A DNA stretch of 33,517 nucleotides from Clostridium lacusfryxellense (GCF_018861735.1 NZ_JAHLEB010000053.1:1-33517); one strand, 5' to 3'; counted from the first letter of the stretch, positions 15,972 through 23,682 are shown. The notes: generated by a model not told the origin, from the letters alone. Translations and numbers: made by a program.

Positions 15972-16020
15972 GTTTCGTACGAAACTTTCAATTGACATAT
16001 ACGAAACATTTTACTATACT
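15972..16020 (+). promoter_or_regulatory. Promoter and palindromic operator of the DeoR-type gene
   Basis: TTGACA (15992-15997), 17 bases and TATACT (16015-16020) form a near-consensus promoter. A perfect 14-bp palindrome GTTTCGTACGAAAC (15972-15985) lies just upstream. A third half-site ACGAAAC (16001-16007) sits in the spacer, 22 bases (two helical turns) from the matching half. The layout suggests autoregulation by the DeoR-type protein encoded next. Confidence 0.75.
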
Positions 16021-16046
16021 AGAATTAATACAAAGGAGTATGAATT

Positions 16047-16793
16047 ATGAATGAACGTCATATAAAACTGATTGAAATTGTAAGTCAATACGGAAAGATA
16101 GAAGTTAACGAATTGTCAAAATTATTGGGAATTTCTCAAGTTACAACTCGAAAAGATTTGGAGTATTTATCTAGGAAGGGTATCTTGCTACGGGAACGTG
16201 GTTATGCTTTATTAAAAAATAAAGACGATATTAATTATCATATGGCATTTCATTATGAAGAAAAGCAAAAGATAGCTAAAGCAGCTGCAGAATTAGTTGA
16301 GGACCGCGAAACTATTATCGTCGAATCAGGCTCTACCTGTGCAATGTTTGTGGAGCAGCTTGTATCTATTAGGAAGGGTATTACAATTATCACTAATTCT
16401 TCATACATTGCTAATTTTATTAAAGACAATGATAATGTAGAAATTATACTACTAGGTGGAAATTATCAAAAACATACTCAGTCTATGGTGGGTCCTATGA
16501 CAAAAGAATGTGTGAAAAAGCTTAAAGTGGATAAAATTTTTGTAGGAACAGATGGTTTTTCAAAAGAAATAGGTTTTACAGGAGTTGAATTAATTAGATC
16601 TGATACGGTACGTGCTATGACTGCTCGTGCAAATCACACCTATATTTTAGCAGAATCTGCAAAACTTGAGCATGCCAGTGCAACCCCCTATTTACGAACA
16701 GAGGATGTTTATAAAGTAATTACTGACAAGAAAATTTCACCGGAAATTCGATCCTTTTTAGAATCTAAACAAGTGAAACTTGAACTAGTTTAA
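16047..16793 (+). CDS. DeoR/GlpR-family transcriptional regulator
   Basis: At 248 aa it has the family layout: an N-terminal winged helix (residues 3-56, with IEVNELSKLLGISQVTTRKDLEYLSRKGILLRERG read as two adjoining motifs) and a C-terminal DeoRC sugar-phosphate sensor domain (about 75-235). The latter has IIVESGSTCAMF, ITNSSYIANFI, LLGGNYQKHTQSMVGP and KIFVGTDGFS. Such proteins repress sugar or nucleoside catabolic operons and are released by a phosphorylated intermediate. AAAGGAG is eight bases before the ATG. No transporter, kinase or aldolase gene is nearby, so its target is not local apart from its own promoter, where a palindrome stands. The following gene at 16873 could be cotranscribed. 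Confidence 0.93.
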   Translation: MNERHIKLIEIVSQYGKIEVNELSKLLGISQVTTRKDLEYLSRKGILLRERGYALLKNKDDINYHMAFHYEEKQKIAKAAAELVEDRETIIVESGSTCAMFVEQLVSIRKGITIITNSSYIANFIKDNDNVEIILLGGNYQKHTQSMVGPMTKECVKKLKVDKIFVGTDGFSKEIGFTGVELIRSDTVRAMTARANHTYILAESAKLEHASATPYLRTEDVYKVITDKKISPEIRSFLESKQVKLELV

Positions 16794-16872
16794 CCTTATT
16801 CATATAAATATAATATCCAGATGGTTACAAATCTATAATCAGATATAAAAATGTGAGGGGATGTAATGCAAA

Positions 16873-17316
16873 ATGGAAATTCAGAAGAAATATCTTGTTA
16901 CTGAAGGTACCTGGATTCGTTATGGGGTGAATATCTGTATAAAAAATGAAGATGATTTGTATGAGGTTTCATTTTTAAATTCTTCTAAATTCTTTAATCA
17001 AAATAGTCAGTATTTAGATATTAAATTGTTTTACAATGAGGACTTTTTCAAGAAAAATAATATAGAATATATCTTAGAAAAAGATGAAAAAACTAGTATT
17101 ACAAATGTTATCCCAACAGGATTTATTGATTTTACAAGCAATATGGATTTCACTAATATTAATATACCTTTATGTAATTTTGATAATAAACATTTTGAAA
17201 AGGATAAACAAGTAATAGATAATATTGAAAAAGCAATTAAAATAAAATACAATGCTATGATATATCTAAAACGATTTGAAGTTAATGGGAATATTGTAAA
17301 AACAAGATTAGCTTAA
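16873..17316 (+). CDS. Hypothetical protein downstream of the DeoR-type gene
   Basis: This is a 147-aa soluble, acidic to neutral protein without signal or membrane helix, rich in Asn, Ile and Phe. It starts MEIQKKYLVTEGTWIRYGVNICIK and alternates short strands (YEVSFLNSS, YLDIKLFYNEDFF, IEYILEKDEKTSITNV), suggesting a beta-rich domain. The gap to the upstream stop is 79 bases with no terminator. GAGGGG lies about 14 bases ahead of the ATG, longer than usual. An out-of-frame ATG at 16865 closer to it gives only a 12-codon frame, so the start is weakly supported. No family was recognised. Confidence 0.55.
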   Translation: MEIQKKYLVTEGTWIRYGVNICIKNEDDLYEVSFLNSSKFFNQNSQYLDIKLFYNEDFFKKNNIEYILEKDEKTSITNVIPTGFIDFTSNMDFTNINIPLCNFDNKHFEKDKQVIDNIEKAIKIKYNAMIYLKRFEVNGNIVKTRLA

Positions 17317-17318
17317 TT

Positions 17319-17352
17319 AGCTGGTGTTGGAGATGTAAATACTGCACCAGCC
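17319..17352. other. Hairpin between convergent genes, possible weak terminator
   Basis: GCTGGTG (17320-17326) pairs with CACCAGC (17345-17351); further complementary GGAG and CTCC allow alternative folds. No clear U run follows on either strand, so termination is uncertain. Confidence 0.35.
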
Positions 17353-17395
17353 ACCTCCGTCACCACTATTATTAAAAAATCAAATATATCATGAT

Positions 17396-17917
17396 TTATG
17401 AATTAACATAGGTTATTATTTCATCTATATTTTTCTTCCTAGTAAAATCAACTGGTTTGTCATAACTGGCTAGCATACCTCTTTCATCAGGTGTTAATTT
17501 CTTTTTCATTTTGATTTTCCATTTTAGTAATGTCATAAGCACTTTATCAAAAGGTTTAAGCTTACTATAATCAAATCCACCCCTTAAATAAAAGAATTGT
17601 ATATATTTCTGTTCCTCACAAGTAAAGTTTTTATCTCTTACTTCACTTATCGCCTCTTCTCTAAATGGGGACACTCCTGTTGCAAAAACAACATTTTTTT
17701 TATTTTTGAGTTTATCTAAGTTTTGTGTTATATACTTTGTACCATTTATGCCACCAGCATACAATCCACCGCCATAGATTATGGTGTCATAGGTTGCTAG
17801 CATATTTGTATTAGTTGCTGAAGCCTCAAAAATATCAGCAGATAACTCCTCTGAAATCCATTTTGCATATTGCTTTGAAAAACCTGTTTTTGACTTATAT
17901 ATTACTACTATTTTCAT
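17396..17917 (-). CDS. Flavodoxin-domain protein (HemG/flavodoxin_5-like)
   Basis: The 173-aa product is a small FMN electron carrier or FMN-dependent oxidoreductase. The phosphate-binding loop near the N-terminus is YKSKTGFSKQYA (like the TxTGxT/S loops of flavodoxins), followed by DTIIYGGGLYAGGINGT, which shapes the second flavin loop, and the strand VVFATGVSPF. The C-terminal GGFDYSKLKPFDKVLMTLL recalls flavodoxins of the HemG-like type, but a role in haem synthesis is not supported by the neighbours. The ATG at 17917 has AAGAGGTG eight bases upstream; the in-frame GTG at 17926 is part of that site. A large near-perfect palindrome covers the predicted transcription start, pointing to tight repression. 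Confidence 0.88.
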   Translation of the reverse strand: MKIVVIYKSKTGFSKQYAKWISEELSADIFEASATNTNMLATYDTIIYGGGLYAGGINGTKYITQNLDKLKNKKNVVFATGVSPFREEAISEVRDKNFTCEEQKYIQFFYLRGGFDYSKLKPFDKVLMTLLKWKIKMKKKLTPDERGMLASYDKPVDFTRKKNIDEIITYVNS

Positions 17918-17962
17918 AATTTTCACCTCTTACACTATATTTTTTTGATTTTCAATACATTT

Positions 17963-17996
17963 TATGTATATAGATAACATGTTACATATATACATA
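17963..17996. promoter_or_regulatory. 34-bp near-perfect palindrome at the flavodoxin transcription start
   Basis: Arms TATGTATATA (17963-17972) and TATATACATA (17987-17996) flank a 14-base centre that contains the perfect TAACATGTTA (17975-17984). Over the whole 34 bp, 15 of 17 half-positions are symmetric. It begins right at the -10 hexamer of the predicted promoter, 46-79 bases before the ATG, the classical place for a repressor. Confidence 0.6.
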
Positions 17997-18024
17997 ATAT
18001 ATTAGTTTTTCATTTATTTGTCAA
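17996..18024 (-). promoter_or_regulatory. Promoter of the flavodoxin gene
   Basis: On the minus strand TTGACA (18024-18019), 17 bases and TATATT (18001-17996). The -35 is a perfect match to consensus. Confidence 0.65.
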
Positions 18025-18084
18025 TATGTATTATTAATATAAATCAACTAATACCTATAAAACCCATATTATATTTTTAATAAT

Positions 18085-18122
18085 AAAAAAGTAGCCAGTA
18101 ATATTATCTTTACTAGCTACTT
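18085..18122 (-). terminator. Terminator after the multicopper oxidase gene
   Basis: On the minus strand AAGTAGCTAGTAA (18122-18110) pairs with TTACTGGCTACTT (18101-18089) with one G-U, followed by a T run (18090-18085). It begins about ten bases past the stop. Confidence 0.87.
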
Positions 18123-18132
18123 AATAATTAAT

Positions 18133-19575
18133 TTACTTATTGGCATGAAAATGTTTCTCATCAGGAGCATCTGTCTGAATATAGGTCAATTGTCCTCCTG
18201 GATACACTCCATTGTTAGTAACCTTATAATCATCATGATTGTGCATAGGATAAAATTGAGGAAAAAAATTATCATTAACACATGAAGGTTCATGGCATAT
18301 TTCTAAATAATTAACTGTTTCTATATTATCGATATTGACTGGCTGAGTGGGAATGTCTGCTATTGCATCTGGATCTATTATATCAATTTTACGCATTTGT
18401 TTGCACAATGAAGCTATACAATCTTGTCCATTTACAATATAGTTTCTATACTCGGCTCTTTTATCTTCAGCATCTATTAATAGGTCAAAGGTTTCTCCTG
18501 ACCCTATTGTAGCCGTAAATCCTCTTTCAAGTCCCTCATGTCCGTGTAAATCTAGTTTTTGTGCTATCTTTAAAAATGGACTTGGTTCTGCGTCCTTGCC
18601 TACTACGGTAAAATGCCATCCGTGTATATGCCACGGCACTACTTGGTACCCCATATTAATCATTCTAAGCAAGAACATTTCTCCTGTTTTTACATGCACA
18701 TATGATTCATAGTTAAGGCGAGATACATTCTTATCACCTTGGGACATTGAAGTTAATGGGTGTGGAAGTAAGGTGTCTGGAAATGCACGACCGTTTACAA
18801 GCCAAAAGTCAGGTCTAAAATCTACAGGATTGAAATCACCCCCTGTTTCAACGCTATCATGCCACCTTGTATCTATATCAGAGAGTAACATCACATACTC
18901 CTTATCAAAATATGACCGTATATCATTGTATGCAAAATTTTTATTTGTGGCGGTTTTAGAAATATGATCTTGTAATTTTCCTTTGTAAAACCATCCACAT
19001 TCTGGTAATTTTGTTATGCCTGCCGCTGCAAGACTTTCCATGGATGGATAGACAATAAGCCCCCCATACATACCCATCTGAACATGCTCAGATGCTTCAA
19101 CATGACAATGATACATATAGGTTCCTGGATGCTCCGTATCAAAAAGGTAAGTCGCCACAGGTGGTTTTTCATCAAAATCCATCCACATGGGAACTCCAAA
19201 AGATGTTTCTGGAAAACCATCCAGCTGAGTAGCCACATGGGCTCCATGCATATGCACGGTATGTGTATCCATGATACCTGCGGTAGGCATTCCTAAATTT
19301 ATTAATGTTATATAAACCATGTCACCAGTTTTTCCCCAAACCATAGGTGAGGGTATTGTGGCAGTTCCTATTAATTCTTTAAATTTTTGAAAGTTAGATG
19401 GGTTTGTCCAATTAAGATCTTCGTTCACTACTTTATTATTAACCATATATAACCCACCAACAAAACCAAATACATACACTTTCCTTCGCTCTGTCTCTAC
19501 AGGTGGCAAGTTGGGCGATGTTGGAAGCTCTATAAACCCATCAGTAGCTAAAAGCACATAATGTCTAACACTCAT
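18133..19575 (-). CDS. Multicopper oxidase with its type 1 copper site in the first domain
   Basis: Multicopper oxidases oxidise phenols or metal ions and reduce oxygen to water at a trinuclear copper cluster. Eight cluster histidines are present: His108/His110 (HMHG), His156/His158 (HCH), His316/His318 (HIHG) and His445/His447 (HNH). The type 1 ligands appear only in the first domain: His105 (HTVHMH), Cys157, His164 and Met169. In the second domain the usual type 1 His is Val313 and the usual Cys is Asn446. This is the two-domain pattern, in a 480-aa chain longer than simple two-domain laccases. No signal peptide is seen, which fits a cytoplasmic or spore-coat location (inference). AGGAG stands ten bases before the ATG at 19575. 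An oxygen-using enzyme is notable in a likely anaerobe. Confidence 0.92.
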   Translation of the reverse strand: MSVRHYVLLATDGFIELPTSPNLPPVETERRKVYVFGFVGGLYMVNNKVVNEDLNWTNPSNFQKFKELIGTATIPSPMVWGKTGDMVYITLINLGMPTAGIMDTHTVHMHGAHVATQLDGFPETSFGVPMWMDFDEKPPVATYLFDTEHPGTYMYHCHVEASEHVQMGMYGGLIVYPSMESLAAAGITKLPECGWFYKGKLQDHISKTATNKNFAYNDIRSYFDKEYVMLLSDIDTRWHDSVETGGDFNPVDFRPDFWLVNGRAFPDTLLPHPLTSMSQGDKNVSRLNYESYVHVKTGEMFLLRMINMGYQVVPWHIHGWHFTVVGKDAEPSPFLKIAQKLDLHGHEGLERGFTATIGSGETFDLLIDAEDKRAEYRNYIVNGQDCIASLCKQMRKIDIIDPDAIADIPTQPVNIDNIETVNYLEICHEPSCVNDNFFPQFYPMHNHDDYKVTNNGVYPGGQLTYIQTDAPDEKHFHANK

Positions 19576-19972
19576 TTTATCATCACTCCTGTTTATCTAT
19601 TTTTTCTATATTGAAACCACTATACTATTTTTACACATATAGATACATCACCAATAAAACAATTTCAAATCATTGCTTTATTAGTAGTTCATAATATGAC
19701 TGTTGTAATAGGATTGGCCCTAAAATCAAATAAATATTTAAAATATCTAAAGAATGCAGAATTTAGCACAAACTAGTTATAAAAGTATGGAGGGACGTTT
19801 ATTCTTCGGTGCCCTACATGCTTATTTTGGCAGTTACTTCATGTCAATCGCTTTTTTATTTTTGGATATGTTTAATATAAAAGTTTAAATCTGATATTTT
19901 CTAAATATTTGGGTATGATAAGACTATATAGAAATTAGGTTAATCCAACGATATCATACAGGAGGCAAAAGC
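19576..19972. other. Divergent intergenic region, possible 33-aa frame
   Basis: Nearly 400 bases between the oxidase gene (minus) and the membrane-protein gene (plus). A possible minus-strand promoter for the oxidase is TTGAAA, 17 bases, TATCTA around 19670-19640. A plus-strand frame 19787-19888 encodes 33 residues (MEGRLFFGALHAYFG... ending ...DMFNIKV), hydrophobic in the second half, but without a ribosome site; it is probably not a gene or is a fragment. Nothing else recognised. Confidence 0.35.
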
Positions 19973-20425
19973 GTGGAAGTTAAAAAGATTTTAGATGATG
20001 ATAAACTTTTAATAGCAGGAGCAATAGGTATTGCATCTACAGTTGTAGGAGAAATAGGTTCATGGATTTTACTTTCTTTAGGACTTGGAAAGTACAGCGT
20101 ATATCAATTAAACAGTCTTGTTGTTACTTATAATAAACCTTCAATATTAATAGGCTTCATAGTAAATTTATTGATAGGTGGAATTATTGGTGCTAGTGTT
20201 TATCTTACAGTGAAAAAGTGGGGACATAAACATATTACTATGGTAAGCCTTGTATATACTCTATCCGCATGGCTATGCTTACAAGTTGCTTTCAATGCCA
20301 TAGTTGATAAAAATATAATTACTTCATCATTAATGGCTGATTATTATAACAGTTTAATTAATGCTATTGTACATGCAGTTTTTAAAGGCTTAATGATAAA
20401 GCATTTTATTTTTAATAAAAGGTAA
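19973..20425 (+). CDS. Small four-helix membrane protein, function unknown
   Basis: The 150-aa product has four predicted membrane helices: about residues 12-35, 55-77, 87-108 and 125-142. It starts at a GTG (19973) with a strong GGAGG nine bases upstream; no ATG is available nearby. The sequence AIGIASTVVGEIGSW and IGFIVNLLIGGIIGASVYLTVKKW is glycine-rich like many small Firmicute membrane proteins of unknown function. It does not match a transporter family I know. The gene is monocistronic, ending in a very strong terminator (20498-20558). Confidence 0.75.
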   Translation: MEVKKILDDDKLLIAGAIGIASTVVGEIGSWILLSLGLGKYSVYQLNSLVVTYNKPSILIGFIVNLLIGGIIGASVYLTVKKWGHKHITMVSLVYTLSAWLCLQVAFNAIVDKNIITSSLMADYYNSLINAIVHAVFKGLMIKHFIFNKR

Positions 20426-20497
20426 GTAGGTATCTTACATTAATATCATACTTGCAACGCATCTTTGATTAAATGTGAATTAGCGGAAGCCAAAAAT

Positions 20498-20558
20498 GCC
20501 TTCCTTATAGTAAACAGTTAAATAATAAAACTGTTTACTATAAGGAGGGCTATTTTTT
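20498..20558 (+). terminator. Strong terminator after the membrane-protein gene
   Basis: A long stem of 23 bp with one G-U pairs 20498-20519 region with 20529-20550 (core TATAGTAAACAGTT/AACTGTTTACTATA) around a 9-base loop, followed by TATTTTTTAT. It is much longer than usual terminator stems. Confidence 0.85.
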
Positions 20559-20591
20559 ATGGGAATAAAATCAACTATCATTATATATAAC

Positions 20592-21185
20592 TTACTTTTT
20601 AACGATAAAGATGTATAAAAGATCACTTGGAAATAATTTTTGTATTATACTAAATCCAGCATTTATCAATTCCTCTTCCATATTCGCTGAAGGAATTCTT
20701 ATATGCATTGGGGGGCCATCAAGAACACTTTCTGTTTTTTCAAATTCGACACATAGAAAATATCCGCCTTCTTTAAGCACACGTTTAATTTGCTTTATTG
20801 TCTTAGATAATGGGCTAACTTCATGTAAAACTAACGAAGCTAGTACAATATCAATTGAATTATCAGGTAGTGGAATATCATCAATACTTCCTTTAACCAA
20901 TTGAATGTTTGTAATATTTTCATCTTGAGCCTTAGACTCTATAATGTCCAGCATCTTAGGATTCATATCTAGTGCATAAACTAATCCATCAACCATTTGA
21001 GCTGCAGTAATTGCTAAATATCCTGTACCTGCACCTAAATCTAAAATATTATCAGTTTTTTTAATGGGGAGCATTTGCAATAGTTCTTTTGGTGGAAAAG
21101 CCTTTATTCTTTCAGGACTGTCTAAATATCCTACTGTTCTCGATAATTGTTGCATTTCTTTTAAATTGTGTTGGTGTTTTTTCAT
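20592..21185 (-). CDS. Class I SAM-dependent methyltransferase (UbiE-like)
   Basis: The 197-aa enzyme transfers a methyl group from S-adenosylmethionine. Motif I, ILDLGAGTGYLAI, is at residues 48-60; the acidic loop VYALDMNPKML follows; motif II/IV is DIVLASLVLHEV and motif VI LKEGGYFLCVEFEK. This is a complete Methyltransf_11 domain with an N-terminal cap (MQQLSRTVGYLDSPERI). The substrate is unknown; small cytosolic members of this type methylate metabolites or metalloids. GAGGAGG lies nine bases before the ATG. The Rrf2-type regulator gene ends 87 bases upstream on the same strand without an obvious terminator, so the two probably form an operon. Confidence 0.9.
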   Translation of the reverse strand: MKKHQHNLKEMQQLSRTVGYLDSPERIKAFPPKELLQMLPIKKTDNILDLGAGTGYLAITAAQMVDGLVYALDMNPKMLDIIESKAQDENITNIQLVKGSIDDIPLPDNSIDIVLASLVLHEVSPLSKTIKQIKRVLKEGGYFLCVEFEKTESVLDGPPMHIRIPSANMEEELINAGFSIIQKLFPSDLLYIFIVKK

Positions 21186-21272
21186 ATTTGTCCTCCTCTT
21201 AATAAAATTAATTTATTTGTTATATAGAAGTTATTAAAGACTCTTAATATCCTTAATTAATATATGAAAGGA

Positions 21273-21686
21273 TTATTCCTCACATATTCCATTGTTTATT
21301 GTACTTGGGAATCCTTCATATATCTTTTTATTTTGCAGATACGTCTCCATAACATTTTCTGCTTCTGTCATTACTTTAAAAATATAACACTTGTCGTCCT
21401 CTAGTGAGTCACAAGTAAATAACGCTCCAGTTCCTTCGGTTGCATTGATTACATCCATAAATGAAATGTCTTCTTTCTTTCTGCGCAATGTATAACCACC
21501 ATTCACACCTGGGGTTGACTGTATTATATCAGCCTTTACGAGCTGCGTTAAAATCTTTGAAAGATAGGTAGCAGACATATTCAAGTGTTTTGCTAATGGT
21601 TGTAAACTCAAATTATCACTTTTATCATATTTAATCATATACGCGACAATATGTAATGCATGGTTTGTTGCTTTTGTATATTTCAT
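21273..21686 (-). CDS. Rrf2-family transcriptional regulator
   Basis: The 137-aa protein has the Rrf2 winged helix: KYTKATNHALHIVAYM, then LAKHLNMSATYLSKILTQLVKADIIQS and the wing GVNGGYTLRR (residues 60-69). Cys are at 92, 100 and 135. The C92-x7-C100 pair sits where Fe-S members (IscR, NsrR) have three clustered Cys, so one ligand is missing or replaced, and redox sensing by thiols is as likely as an Fe-S cluster (inference). A consensus promoter lies directly upstream and AAGGAGG precedes the ATG. The methyltransferase gene downstream is the probable target, with autoregulation. Confidence 0.93.
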   Translation of the reverse strand: MKYTKATNHALHIVAYMIKYDKSDNLSLQPLAKHLNMSATYLSKILTQLVKADIIQSTPGVNGGYTLRRKKEDISFMDVINATEGTGALFTCDSLEDDKCYIFKVMTEAENVMETYLQNKKIYEGFPSTINNGICEE

Positions 21687-21730
21687 AGTACAACCTCCTT
21701 AAAAGATATTACAGACTGTGTTTGTCTTTA

Positions 21731-21759
21731 ATCATACTGATATTAATTATCTTTGTCAA
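21731..21759 (-). promoter_or_regulatory. Promoter of the Rrf2-methyltransferase unit
   Basis: On the minus strand TTGACA (21759-21754), 17 bases, TATGAT (21736-21731). Just downstream, AGAC and GTCT halves (AGACAAACACAGTCT) form a possible operator. Confidence 0.75.
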
Positions 21760-21882
21760 TACCCTACAAAAAATAATTTACTTAACTGTATTGATACAAT
21801 AGCTTTATGATTCACAAATTGCATATTCATATCATAACAATAACAATATAGATAAATACTAGCAATGACAAGGAGATTATTA

Positions 21883-22800
21883 ATGATAGAAAAGCTACGT
21901 GCCCTATTCAAAAATAGAACTAAGTTAATGGTTATTATTTTTAGTGCTGTGGTGATATGTTTAGCCATAGCAATACCTACTGGCCTTAATATCCATAAGA
22001 AAGAACAAATTATAAAAGAGCAAGCGCTTAAAATTAAAGAGTTTAATATGGCCCAAGCTAAAGCAAAAGTTGACAAAATTAAAGAAGATAAACGAATATC
22101 AGATGAGAAGATTGCGGATAAGCAAATTGCTGATAAAGCTATAGCTGATAAAATCATTACTGATAAAAAGATAGCAGATGAAAATGCAAGACTCGCAAAA
22201 ATAGAAACCACAAGAGTAGCTAATAAGAAAATTTCAGACGAGAAAATAAGAGTTGCTAAGCTTAATGCACAATTAAATTACGTAGGCGCTGAATCTATTG
22301 CTCAAAATTTACGAACTAATGAAATATCATTTACACTTCTTTGTGCTGATCCACAATGGGTATGTGGTCATTATTTTTATATATTTCAAGTTAATGACTC
22401 AAATGGATACGATGTTGGAGCCGACTGGCGATTAGGTATTGATAAGACGACTAGAAAAGCTTATCGATATTATGCTGACAATACTTTATACGTATATAAC
22501 AAATCTTCATATACTAATGAAATGTCAGGCGTTAAGACGAATAAAGTTGATACGGGAATGACACTTGAGCAAGCTTTAGCGATAGGTTATAACTTAAGAG
22601 GTGAATCGATAGATTATCACACTGTATTAACACCAGTATATAATGATACAGTAGTAATTAATGGTGGTGAGTTTTATGTGTTTAGTATTTATAATGAATA
22701 TGCCCCGCAAGAAGGAGTTAATTGGCGGTTATGTATAAGTAAAGCGTCGGGCAAAGCTTTTAAACAACTCCCGAATAAGACCTTACATGATTTTAAATAA
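21883..22800 (+). CDS. Membrane-anchored protein with five-residue repeats and a duplicated C-terminal domain
   Basis: The start at 21883 has AAGGAG seven bases upstream; the in-frame ATG at 21865 precedes that site and is rejected. The 305-aa product has a short basic head, one membrane helix (about residues 14-36) and then a charged stalk. Residues about 70-105 repeat with period five, 'I-A-D-K-x': ISDEK, IADKQ, IADKA, IADKI, ITDKK, IADEN. The C-terminal half holds two copies of one domain: YFYIFQVNDSNGYDVGADW/RLGIDKTTRKAYRYYADNTL and FYVFSIYNEYAPQEGVNW/RLCISKASGKAFKQLPNKTL. Both share 'G(V)xWRLxIxKxxxKA'. Extracellular, stalked display is inferred. Family and function are not recognised. 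Confidence 0.82.
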   Translation: MIEKLRALFKNRTKLMVIIFSAVVICLAIAIPTGLNIHKKEQIIKEQALKIKEFNMAQAKAKVDKIKEDKRISDEKIADKQIADKAIADKIITDKKIADENARLAKIETTRVANKKISDEKIRVAKLNAQLNYVGAESIAQNLRTNEISFTLLCADPQWVCGHYFYIFQVNDSNGYDVGADWRLGIDKTTRKAYRYYADNTLYVYNKSSYTNEMSGVKTNKVDTGMTLEQALAIGYNLRGESIDYHTVLTPVYNDTVVINGGEFYVFSIYNEYAPQEGVNWRLCISKASGKAFKQLPNKTLHDFK

Positions 22801-22810
22801 ATAGTCGTAA

Positions 22811-22851
22811 AAAGTTATAACAATTCAAAGCATAGAAATTGTTATAACTTT
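22811..22851. terminator. Bidirectional terminator
   Basis: AAAGTTATAACAATT (22811-22825) pairs perfectly over 15 bp with AATTGTTATAACTTT (22837-22851), with A/T runs at the base on both strands, between convergent genes. Confidence 0.8.
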
Positions 22852-22875
22852 ATTTTAAAAGCTAATATATTAACT

Positions 22876-23682
22876 TTATATATTAACATGATGTCTTCCT
22901 CTTGGTATTATAAAAGGTGAATAGGATACTGGATCTTGTATAACTATACAATCGAGTCCAAATACTGTACCAATTAATTCTGATGTTATAATCTCTGATG
23001 GCTTGCCTTGATCAACTAATTTCCCCTTACAAAGAGCAAACATATAATCTGCATATCTAGCAGATAGATTTATATCATGAAGTACCATTACAATAGTGGT
23101 ACCTCTTTTACGATTTAAGTCTGTTAATAAATCGAGAATCTCTACTTGATAAGCAATGTCAAGAAAAGTAGTTGGCTCATCTAAAAGAAGTATATCTGTT
23201 TGCTGAGCAAGTGCCATAGCAATCCAAACTCTCTGACGTTGACCACCCGATAACTCATCTACGCTACGATTAGCAAACTCTGTTATTCCCATCATAACAA
23301 GCGCTTCTTCTACAGCTTCAAAATCAGTTTTATCCATACCTTTTAAAAATGATTGATATGGAAATCTACCTCTTGAAACCAAATCCCAAACAGTTATACC
23401 TTCTGGAACTACTGGTGATTGGGGAAGCAGACCTAAAACTTGTGCCAGTTTCTTAGAAGGCATTGAAGTAATTTCTTTACCATCAATTACAACTTCTCCC
23501 GAAAAGGGTTTAATAAGCCTAGAAAGTGTTTTAAGTAAAGTCGATTTACCGCATGCATTAGCGCCGATAATAACACTAATTTTATTACTTGGAATAGTTA
23601 TGTCAATTCCATCAATTATAATCTTTTTGTCATATCCAGTTACTATTTCCTTTGCTTCAAATAATTGCTGTTTTTTAGTCAT
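22876..23682 (-). CDS. Iron-siderophore/haem ABC importer, ATPase
   Basis: The 268-aa ATPase drives import across the membrane. The Walker A loop is GANACGKST (40-48), the Q-loop segment is LLPQSP (85-90), the signature is LSGGQRQR (144-151), Walker B with the catalytic Glu is ILLLDEP (164-170), and the switch His is in VLHDIN near 201. It belongs to the FecE/FepC group. The third Walker residue is Ala where most family members have Gly (GPNGCGKST), which keeps the GxxxxGKST rule. It is the last of four genes; its ATG overlaps the stop of the second permease by one base (TAATG), so translation is coupled. Substrate (catecholate, hydroxamate or haem) cannot be told from sequence. Confidence 0.95.
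   Translation of the reverse strand: MTKKQQLFEAKEIVTGYDKKIIIDGIDITIPSNKISVIIGANACGKSTLLKTLSRLIKPFSGEVVIDGKEITSMPSKKLAQVLGLLPQSPVVPEGITVWDLVSRGRFPYQSFLKGMDKTDFEAVEEALVMMGITEFANRSVDELSGGQRQRVWIAMALAQQTDILLLDEPTTFLDIAYQVEILDLLTDLNRKRGTTIVMVLHDINLSARYADYMFALCKGKLVDQGKPSEIITSELIGTVFGLDCIVIQDPVSYSPFIIPRGRHHVNI

Noticed and set aside
19787-19888. 33-codon hydrophobic frame in the oxidase/membrane-protein gap
   Set aside because: No ribosome site, no promoter in register and no recognisable family; noted only under the intergenic entry.
21756-22211. Minus-strand frame rich in LSAI repeats opposite the 21883 gene
   Set aside because: It is the antisense image of the five-residue stalk repeats; there is no ribosome site, and the sense gene has a start, anchor and terminator.
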